Source: Petrosia ficiformis (taxonomy: Eukaryota; Porifera; Demospongiae; Haplosclerida; Petrosiidae). Taken from it: a stretch of 64,000 nt of DNA. Where the stretch lies: assembly GCA_947044365.1 (NCBI GenBank), contig OX345642.1:1709001-1773000 (forward strand). Reading direction: 5' to 3'. The translations under genes were made by a program, and so were the position numbers. Of the stretch, positions 55,172 to 64,000 are shown piece by piece (position 1 is the stretch's first letter; the number at the start of each line of letters is the position of its first letter). A model generated the notes under the pieces. That model saw only the letters and a list, made by a program, of their open reading frames with translations, did no database searches and was not told the DNA's origin.

Positions 55172-58100
55172 ATGAGTTCCATCACTCTGCGACCTAGAAA
55201 CAGAAAAAGAATAAACAGTACCAATACTACTGAAGTGAGAATTCTCATAGTTCATATTATTACAAATTGACTTCATTCTTATTTAGGTGAAGCAAGTTTG
55301 TAAGCGTAGCAAGACAAAGAAACAAAATTCGAGCAAGCAAAATCAGGTAAGTTGAAAGGGCTCATGATATTCATCACTTTTGAATACTAATTTATTTGTG
55401 CATACCGCCAAATTCTTCATATTTATGTCGCCAATATCGCCCCTTAACACATTTTTGCTTTTCTACAGACTAACATTCGGAAACAAACAAAAATGCAGCA
55501 TCTATCTATTGGACTGGAGCGACTAGATCCATTCACTTTTACTCTGAACTGCAAGGAGAATTTACCTCCAACTCTCGCACCTAAGAGTCACGCCTCCAAT
55601 CAGCCTATGCAAACACCTCCTTCGTCCGGCCAAGAGAATGTTATCCCAGCTCTAACAGGTCATCAGCATCCATCAGGCAAGGCTAATAAAAAGCCCTTGG
55701 CCTTTGGTACTGGCTCTTCAATGGGCCAAGTGCTTGCTGTTTCAATGTTGGCTCAGCAACAACCTGCTGCCCAGCTGCAGCAACAATCCACCCCTTTGTC
55801 ACCCCTTCCATGTTTATCCTGGACTAACTCAGCCAGTCTCTGGCAGCAGATGAGACACAAGGACACCTGTAAACCAGCACCTGAAACAGATCTTCATCTA
55901 CGACATCCATGTATTCTTCCATCTATGAGAATGATTCTGCTGGATTGGATGCTGGAGGTATGTGTGCAATCAATGCAGCATAATATAAACTTTGTAGTAG
56001 AATTCAGTTGCTATGATATTCAATTATGAGCACACTACTACATGATCAATAATTAATAGTATAACTGTTATAGAAATCAGTATTGTACAATGATGTGTAT
56101 TTACTGGATCTGCATGTGACGATACCTGTATCAGGTTTGTAATAAATACATACAATGAAATTATGAACGGTTCAGTTTGCTAAGAGCAAGTCGCATCATA
56201 GTTTTGTATAAGTGCTGAAAATAATTATATTTATATACATTTATATGATACGTAACAGTACATATACATGTATTCATGTATTGCACATGTGCTTAGCGAA
56301 ATGGTTCGTTTGCTCGAATGATTACATACATAACCTGAATTTACTATATGCATGTACATGTACTTGTATGTATTGAAACTAAAACTGTTACACGCAGTTT
56401 CATAGTGGGTTTCTTACAACTGTATAAATCACTAAGATGTGTGTTGTTATGTATTCCACAGGTGTATCCTGTTTGTATTAACTACTCAGTAGAAACCCCT
56501 TAGAGGTGTTGACCCTACCTAGATTTATCCATCCTCCACATTTCAATTCTGAAGTGCCAAAATGTAATGTACATGTATATGTATTCCGATATAGATTTCT
56601 TTGCGTATACTAGTATATTATTAACTTCAGTAGCAATGGTAATATACAATGTACATGTACATCTGAATTTTTGATATGTTTTGATGCATGGGCCAAATTG
56701 GTTCAACAATGGTTAGTGTGTGTGCCATTTGAGAATACATCTTGAGCTAATTAACAAAAAGTTAATGCTGTTAGTGACAATCATAATTAACTGTTACTAA
56801 CAGAGAGAACTGTGCAGTGCCAAATAAGAAGCCAATGGTGGACCATATGAGCTTATCAAAAACTCTAATGTACATGTACATGCAAGTTTTAATGCATACA
56901 TGTAGATAAAGACTTTTCCAAAGCATCACTTTTTTAGAAAGGGTAAACAAGATAGTTGTAGGTTTACTACAAGTAAACTGTAATCTGATTGGCTCTCCTT
57001 GTACATATATGTGTATATATGTTATTTACACTAACGATAGTTGTAGGTTTACTACACTGTAATCTGATTGGCTCTCCTTGTACATGTACATTTATATCTG
57101 TACATGTAATTACATGTACAAGAATGTGATCACAATGGACAAGGCTTTGTAGGTTTGTCAAATGGTGGAGCAGTTTTCATAAGCTATTCTTGGCATCGTC
57201 TACCCAAGTTTACATAGACACTTCCACAATATATCACATCTCCCAACCTAGAGGCTGCCTCTAGGCTGTTCTCTCTCAACCTCTGATAGTATTGCTACAA
57301 TTGTGTGACCAAGTTTGATCTATATGACTTTATTTCTTTGATATTTTTCACACCCTTAATGTGTGTCCACTTTAAGCATCTGGTACAGTACATATGAAAT
57401 TATACTCTAATGTCTTCTCTGTCCACAGGTATGTGAAGAGTATAGATTACATAGAGAGACGTACTACTTAGCTCTAGATATGTATGACAGATTTATGGAC
57501 TCACAGATTAATATACAAAAAGAACAGCTGCAACTAGTTGGAGTAACATGTCTCTTTATAGCTTCTAAAATAGAGGTACTTACTGTAGTGTTGTTTTAGT
57601 ACAAGATTGCTGGCCACTTTTAGGTATACATTTTTTAGTTACAGAATGGCTAGATTCTCAAGTGTTTACTTCAAAAGGTTTTTAGTTTTAGTTAACTAAC
57701 TAAAAGTGCCCATTATTGCCTAGTTATAATTTTAGTTAGTTATTACAGTACACCTGCAATTTAAACTAAATGTCACACTGCCTTACTAAAAGGGGTATTA
57801 CATGTATTTATAGTTATGGTTAACTATAACAATATTAATTTACTACTTGGAATTTGTATAGTAATTACATGTGTATTCTTGTATTTCAATTTTTAATTCC
57901 AGGAAATTTACCCACCAAAACTTGCAGATTTTGCTTATGTCACAGATGGCGCTTGTTTAGCAGATGAAATTATATATACGGAATTAATAATTTGTAAGGT
58001 GAGCATTAATGCGACTTGTATTAGGCTGTGATTATTGCATTGGTACTTCATGTACAAAGTTTCATTTAGGGGGGTGGAGGGTATTTGCCTCCCTCCCCCC

Positions 58101-61100
58101 CATCTCTTGTAATGTGTTAGCCAACATGCACACCACAATAATCTTGTATGTCCCTGCCCCCCCTTTTCAAATTCAAGTTCCCCCCTCTCGACAAATTTTC
58201 TAAATGAGAGCCTGATGTTATTATATTATATGAACACATTTCTGTACATTGTACATTTGTATGTACAATGTGAGAAAGCTTACATATTTGTGTCATATTT
58301 GTGTTTTATCTCATGCTGTCAATGGGGGGGTGGGATTCCCAAAGTGACATGTACATGTGCACATGTACATGTATGTGTATTGGGCTGCTTCATTAGGATG
58401 ACAATGAGCACTTCATCAACTACTTGTACATGTACATGTATTTAATGGTGAATACATGTACTTTTCAATTGTACACATGTACATGTACATTAGTGTTGCT
58501 TTATTAGGATGATAATGAGCACTTTTATTACCCTCGCCCCAAAGCATAGCCAGAAGGGTATGGTAAACATTGTGTGTGTATGTTTGCAAAATTTTGAGAA
58601 AACTATTAACAATAGTGACTAAAATGAGCTACTGGGAGACTTTATTGTACATGTACAGGTACATGTAACTAAAGTTTCTAAACGTTTCAATTGTTAGTAA
58701 ATGTTCATTGTAATAGACCTGTATAATACATGTACATGTAATGTGTGGAATACGCTTGTGGTCTAATGTACACATAATATTTTGTTTTTTTCATGTTTCA
58801 CTTTCTCCTTTTCTTGTATCAGGCATTGAATTGGAGACTGAATCATCACATTGTAACAGTAAACACATGGATGAATATTTACATGCAATTAACCAGTAGT
58901 TATTTCAGACCACCGGGACTTAAAGCGAGAGAGTTTGAACTGCCAGCTTACTCTCCTATGGAATTCATCAGGGCTATGCAGGTATATTGATACATGTATA
59001 CTGTTAGTTCATTAACAAAAACAATTTTAGGCTTACTAAAAGATTTTTAGTTAGCTATAGTTTAGTTAACTAAATATCACAATGCCATATTTTAGTTATG
59101 GCTATAGTTAACTAAAACAACACTAATGTATATGTATACATGTAATGGCCCTTGATTTGGGTGGAATTATATTTGCCTAGGGCTGGGTGATACTGGTGAA
59201 GTGTGACTATCGTGATAGTAGACATCTGGTTACAGGCACGTGTGTTTGACACTGTCTTGTCCCACAACCACGTGAAAACAAACGTGTGGAGAACTGGAGA
59301 TGACATGTAGATCTGTTGATCTTGACAAAGAGCTGATACATGTGTAGTTTTTCTGTTGAAGGACTCTAAGAGTGGTATATGAGAATACTTAGTTTCTCTC
59401 CCAGAAATGAAAATACTCGGAATCTGTATCCAAATTTTATTTAATTTCACTATCATGATAGTATTCACTGTTATTCAACAAGTCACTATATTAGATATTG
59501 TTATAGTTACAAATTTCACAATCACCCAGCCAGCCCTAATATTTGATGATCCAGACTCCACACACAACAAATAAAAATTATATTATTGCAGTGCTTTAAC
59601 CAATCTGCCAAATTGGATTCACCAGCCATGAAGTAATAAAGATATGTATGTGTATACTGTAGCACCAGGGGCTACCTGTAACCATGGTGATTGAGTTTAT
59701 TACACTGCAATAAACAACACCACAGTTACAAGTTGCTTTAGCATGCACATGTAGTCTATTTTACTGAAATATAATTTCATTTATGTGTGTGTATGCTGCC
59801 CTCATATCATAGTTCAGCAATATGTCCATTCTTTAACTACATGTACATCTGGCTAGATATACATGTACTACATGTAATGTTGTTTCAACTAATACATGTA
59901 CACCTTTTAGTAATGCTAACTAAATTAGTCTGTAATACCACTAATATTATTTTTGTTAACAAAAAATATTTCGTTTATACATGTACATGTACAGGTATAC
60001 CTGACTATATACTGTACATGTACTATTATTAGTAATGTTATTTTTTAGCTAAATTAGTCTACTAAAACCTTTTAGTGCCTCAGCACTAGTGTTGTTTTAG
60101 TTAGACAGTAATGGCCACTTTTAGTTATACATGTACATGTAGTTACATGTACATGTATATATAGGTTTTCTCAAACTTTTAGTTTAGTTATAGTTTAATT
60201 AACTAAGGTAATATTAGGCTAACTAAAAGTGCCCATTATTGGCCAATTTTCAGTTATAGTTTTAGTAATTTAGTTATAGTTTAGTTAAGTAAAACAACAA
60301 TATTTAGTAATGACATTATGTTCGTTGATTAATTGCAACTGAAAATGATTCGTTATTATATTAATTGACAATAATTAGATAAAGTGTGATTTGTGATATA
60401 GGGTGGGGAGGACTAATTAAATAAATATTGAATTTCTGGGTACTTCTCAAAAAAGCCACATACAAAGGGGCTTTTGAATAACAATAAATACACGTACCTT
60501 TATATATTATTAATCCATTTTTTAAGATCAATAGTTTCTCTTCTTTGAATACAAGTACCACGTACACTGTGCCTTTAAATTCTCATTATAAATTATTGAT
60601 CCATTTTAGGACATACATGTATCTGAGATCAATAGTTCTCTTCTTTGAATACATGTTCCATGTAGCTTTAAACTCTCATTATCATAATAACAGGTACATA
60701 CATGTATCTGAGATCAATAGTTTCTCTTCTTGGAATACATGTTCCATGTACCTTTAATCTCTCATTATAAATTATTAATCCATTTTATATAATAAGAGGA
60801 TCAATAGGAATACATGTACATGTACATGTGCTATGAAAACAGCCTTTTACATGTTTTGATTATTAATTATATTTATACATGTACATGTAGGTACTTGATC
60901 TTTGTACACTGGATATTGCTAGTCGTCAGTTCTGTAGTAGTATATTATCAGCTTCAGCATTACATCTTGTGTCAGAGAAATGCCAGTCACACTTACATTT
61001 AATAACAGGTAAAGTGTCTTTGTTATCATGTACATGTACAATTGTACATGTGTATGTGTATATACGTACATGTGATTAAATATGTATATCATGTATTCAT

Positions 61101-62905
61101 AATTATGATTATAAACCACTATAGACATGAAAACTCATGTGCCTAGCATGCTAGCAATTAAAAGGCGTAGAAACATGTAGAAAAAATGAACAAACAAACA
61201 CAACAAACAAGCAGCCACAATGGCTTAGAAAATATTAAAACAGCCACTTGGCTTAGAAAAATAACAATCATGTACATCTACATACATGTATATTGATATG
61301 ACTATAAAGCACAATGTACATGCAGGGGTGTGGAAACAGCCAGTCATGCAGGACATTGTCCGATAAATCTAGTGAATGTCCGGTAAAACGAAACTGAACT
61401 GTATACAAAGTATATGGGGAGCAGGACAAGAGTGGCAAGAATAGGCCAAAATCTTCGGCAGTTGGCTCAATGTTTCCACACCCCTGTGTACATGTACATT
61501 ATGTGTTTTATTATGGTGGAACGAGTACAGTAATTTCATGTACATTTACATGTATAAAACATGATTACATGTAAATAAACATGTACATGTAATTTAGTGA
61601 AGCATTCTTACTCGTGCATACAACTTTCAATGAGCAATTCGTACAATAGTACAAAGTTTGGAGTACCGTCCATACACATGTACGTGTACATGTACATTGT
61701 ATCTACATGTACATGTAATTGCCTTGTATACACACACAAGTATTATGTGGTTTCCTAATCTTGATTACATAACCACAAATACTATAATTCCTTTGGTCCT
61801 CTGTAGGATTTCAACTCAGTGATATTCATTTGTGTGTCAAATGGATGCAACCATTTGTTACAGTAATTAATAGAACAGGACCATCACTACAGAAATCATT
61901 TAAAGGAGTGAGTGACTAATATACATGTTTGTAATTATTATATTTATTAGCTAAATTAATGTGGTCTCTAAAAAAGCTCACGTTGTCATGTTCATATTAT
62001 GGAGAAGTAACTAATACTATAATATATGATTACATGTACTGTAGATTAATAATATTGATGAGTGACTAATAAAATGTATTGTATGATGGAGTACATGATT
62101 AGCTTCTTGTGGTCCCTCGGGTTCGAAGAATGACTAATATAATATATTGTATGAGTATATGATTACATGGTTCATAATATTGAGGAGTGACTAATACACA
62201 TGTACATGTAGCTACATGTACATATGTAAATTAATGTGGTCTCTTAAAAAAAAAGCTCAAGTTTATATTATGGAGGAGTGACTAGTATTGTATTAGTGAA
62301 TACATGATTAGCTTCCTGTGGTAAATGCTCCTTCTCTATGTAAATCAGAACAATGGATATTAACAATGGTTTGAAACCAATTCATGGACCTAATATGACA
62401 ATGGCAACTTAAAATTGTATTTTATAGTTTAAAGCTTTGAGCCATAAATACTCTTTTAATACTAGACTCATCCCTGGACTGCCACACCTCACAGCAAAAA
62501 ACAGTCTTGTAACTTAGGCCAACATTCCCGGCACAGTGATATTTATTACCTGGATGTTGTAATGACCAATCAGATTGTCACTAATTATGACATCACTGCA
62601 CCAGGAATGTTGGGCTGAGACTGAGATGTAGCAGTCATGTGACCAGACTAATTGAATACTGTCTCAGCTCAATTTTATTTAATGTCCACCTATCTCTTTC
62701 TCCTTAGGTAATACCACAAGATGCACATAACATACAAACACACGAGGTCCTCATTCAAATGTTAGAAGAGGCAACAGAGCTTCGAAAGTACCAAGAGTAT
62801 CAAATGGCACCACCTCTACCAGTCTTCATGGACTGTTCTCTCTTAATGACTCCGCCAAAACAAGAAAGAAGATGTCTTGCTGAAATTAACAGTACTGCAG
62901 TATAA
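55172..62905 (+). CDS. CCNE: Cyclin E
   Basis: Nine exons, 55172-55234, 55287-55346, 55469-55957, 57429-57575, 57903-57998, 58823-58981, 60891-61008, 61807-61907 and 62708-62905, in phase, 476 residues. A basic N-terminus ([15 protein letters not shown]) may be a nuclear signal. [18 protein letters not shown] aligns with the cyclin E signature before the cyclin box. The box has [20 protein letters not shown] and [14 protein letters not shown], then [20 protein letters not shown], the most diagnostic E-type stretch. The second fold has FVTVINRTG and DAHNIQTH. The C-terminus contains LLMTPPKQ, the position of the Fbw7 phosphodegron. Cyclin E with Cdk2 drives S-phase entry. An extra Gln-rich insert ([14 protein letters not shown], about 129-142) lies before the box. 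TP53INP is divergent upstream. Confidence 0.95.
56690..56870 (-). repeat. Rep-3 dispersed element
   Basis: GGGCCAAATTGGTTCAACAA, CTGTTAGTGACAATCATAAT and GAGAGAACTGTGCAGTGCCA are the diverged reverse complement of 24770-24990. In cyclin E intron 3 (55958-57428), which also has a ~65-bp direct repeat (ACTGTAATCTGATTGGCTCT at 56978 and 57055). Confidence 0.65.
57587..57835 (+). mobile_element. Rep-1 MITE, cyclin E intron 4
   Basis: AGTGTTGTTTTAGTACAAG at the left, GGTTAACTATAACAATATT at the right (terminus mutated), family core between. Confidence 0.8.
59011..59124 (+). repeat. Rep-1 MITE, right half only
   Basis: TTAGGCTTACTAAAAG to GTTAACTAAAACAACACT; the left terminus is missing. A further decayed left-half piece (AGTGTTGCTTTATTAGGATG) is near 58492. 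Confidence 0.7.
59177..59538. mobile_element. hAT-like MITE, cyclin E intron 6
   Basis: Left CTAGGGCTGGGTGAT, right ATCACCCAGCCAGCCCTA; flanks ATATTTGC and ATATTTGA match at 7 of 8 bases, a probable 8-bp target duplication. Further inverted pairing inside (ACTATCGTGATAGTA / ACTATCATGATAGTA). Confidence 0.8.
60088..60299 (+). mobile_element. Rep-1 MITE, cyclin E intron 6
   Basis: AGTGTTGTTTTAGTTAGACA at the left, TAGTTAAGTAAAACAACA at the right, with an inserted TACATGTACATG run. Confidence 0.8.
60495..60810. repeat. ~105-bp tandem repeat upstream of cyclin E exon 7
   Basis: Three to four diverged units containing GATCAATAGTTTCTCTTCTT, TGGAATACATGTTCCATGTA and CTCATTATAAATTATTAATC. The array ends ~80 bp before the exon 7 acceptor. 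Confidence 0.8.
61323..61486. mobile_element. hAT-type MITE with perfect 8-bp target duplication
   Basis: CAGGGGTGTGGAAAC and GTTTCCACACCCCTG are perfect 15-bp inverted ends, flanked by TGTACATG at 61315-61322 and 61487-61494. 164 bp, non-coding, in cyclin E intron 7. Confidence 0.93.
61908..62707 (+). repeat. Cyclin E intron 8 with reiterated donor sequence
   Basis: The donor AAAGGA/GTGAGTGACTAATA starts the intron. GGAGTGACTAATA-like segments recur near 62057, 62183 and 62275, with shared flanks (TTAATGTGGTCTCTTAAAAA, GTACATGATTAGCTTC, CCTGTGGT), as a diffuse repeat of roughly 100-200 bp. The remainder to the acceptor at 62707 shows an AATGTTGG inverted pair (62520-62620) and no gene. Confidence 0.65.
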
Positions 62906-64000
62906 GGTGTAATATTGGGGTTATACAGAAGTCGCCCCTAGTGTTATTTTTAAATTGTTTCTTTTTCCTTCTCCTTTTAAACATATAAATCTTTGTTACA
63001 CATTTCACATTAGGTATTTCAAATACCTTTTAACATTTTAATTGTATTTTCTTTTCGATCATCAGGTGCTTTATTGTTTAAGTAGCTTTAATAATCCATT
63101 TTTCCCTCAACACTAACTATTTTGCTGTGTATTCATTTCTTTGGGCCCATTTCTTTACCACCACCATCATCATTTTGTGTCAAATCAATTTTTTTTGTCA
63201 TCATAGTGGATTTCAGGTCATCTTTGGCAAATTTCAGTATATTGTAGTAAAACTTAGTAGATCCATTTTCTTTAGTGTTGTGTATGTGTAGATTTATTCA
63301 GCCAAATTATTGTATAAATTGTGTTTAAAATAACAAACTGACTTTATATTATATCACATTATTATTTATTATATTATGTATATTATCATTATTCTTCAAT
63401 ATAAAGTTTCTGTTTACACATGAAGTCGTTACCAGAGTTTAGTAATTAATCATTTATAATGATAGTTAGGTGTTCTGAAATTACTGTTGTGTACCACAGT
63501 AATACTATATCTCTGTTCATATTCATGATGTCCTCGAAATTATGATGTGATGAGTTATATAGTGTATAGTTTAATGTCATAAGGTTAATTAATACATGAT
63601 TATACTGTAACTCAGTAATGAAGGAATGGATTGAAATTTGACATACACAAAAAAGAACAGGAAGGACTATTATATGAAAATGGTGCTGGTAAAAAGATTG
63701 TTAGACATTCCAAAGTAAAGTTATGAACATTTTTCTGAGGTCATGGTGGACGTGAATGACCTTTAGTATGTATATGTGAGAAATGCATTTTATAAAAACA
63801 GCAAAATGCATATATATAATATCTAACTGGACACTTTTTTAAACCTTTATTACATACACAGTGTAGTGAAGGAGTTAAAGAAATAAATAAATATCAACAG
63901 TGTTGAATTAGGTCCAGCAATTGGCCATTTTCTAGACAAATTCAAATAATTTTACCAGATAAACTTAACTGAATATCGCATACCTTATTACAGGAGTTAT
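62906..64000. other. 3' flank of cyclin E
   Basis: Likely 3' UTR followed by intergenic DNA to the window end. Several AATAAA-like or ATAAAG motifs (near 63402) but no certain polyadenylation site. Contains a Rep-2 element (63510-63765). No open frame of interest. Confidence 0.5.
63510..63765 (-). repeat. Rep-2 element, full form
   Basis: TCTCTGTTCATATTCATGAT at one end, GAGGTCATGGTGGACGTGAA + TGACCTTTA at the other. Confidence 0.85.

Overview
The window is AT-rich animal nuclear DNA: multi-exon genes with consistent GT/AG borders, repeat-filled introns, several families of short inverted-repeat transposons, and no bacterial operon features. The genes (junctophilin, cyclin E, TP53INP, eIF2-beta, DHX35, a BtpA-family protein) are metazoan. 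Together with a giant Death-domain/ankyrin protein carrying helical modules of a type I associate with sponge and cnidarian NLR-like proteins, they suggest an early-branching animal, most likely a demosponge close to Amphimedon. That assignment is inference.

Left third (1-23160): a tandem duplication with a ~16.2-16.4 kb unit. The complete unit runs from about 6945 to 23160. It holds a relic pogo-like transposase, an array of hairpin repeats, a Death-domain + ankyrin gene (9851-17649, 2578 residues over two coding exons), an orphan RECQL4 C-terminal exon (minus), a decayed older copy of the Death/ankyrin 5' end, and the 3' exons of junctophilin. Positions 1-6945 are the right end of the upstream copy. 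They hold the 3' end of a second Death/ankyrin gene, a second RECQL4 fragment and a junctophilin copy that lost its first two exons at the junction. Duplication is visible at five scales: ankyrin dimers of 201 bp, modules of ~1.6 kb, a duplicated 5' exon, a decayed paralogue, and the 16 kb segment.

Middle (20742-49563): junctophilin (minus, 5 exons, 607 aa, 6+2 MORN repeats, helical region, C-terminal anchor), then eIF2S2 (minus, 9 exons, 349 aa), then DHX35 (plus, 29 exons, 695 aa). eIF2S2 and DHX35 start 160 bp apart, head to head.

Right (49793-62905): a BtpA-family TIM-barrel protein (plus, 5 exons, 278 aa); a TP53INP/DOR autophagy factor (minus, 2 exons, 204 aa) with a LIR motif; and cyclin E (plus, 9 exons, 476 aa), divergent from TP53INP over 525 bp that contain two E2F-type sites.

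The most unusual recurring structure is that tandem repeats sit on splice sites. In junctophilin, eIF2S2, DHX35 and cyclin E the first unit of an intronic repeat contains the real 5' splice site, so the donor is reiterated downstream; in one DHX35 intron the repeat carries the pyrimidine tract before the acceptor. Transposons include three or four hAT-type MITEs (two with perfect 8-bp target duplications), a TTAA-flanked piggyBac-type MITE, a TIR family ending AGTGTTGTTTTAGT, and a second dispersed family ending in TGAACAGACTTTA. All calls come from reading the sequence; no searches were run.
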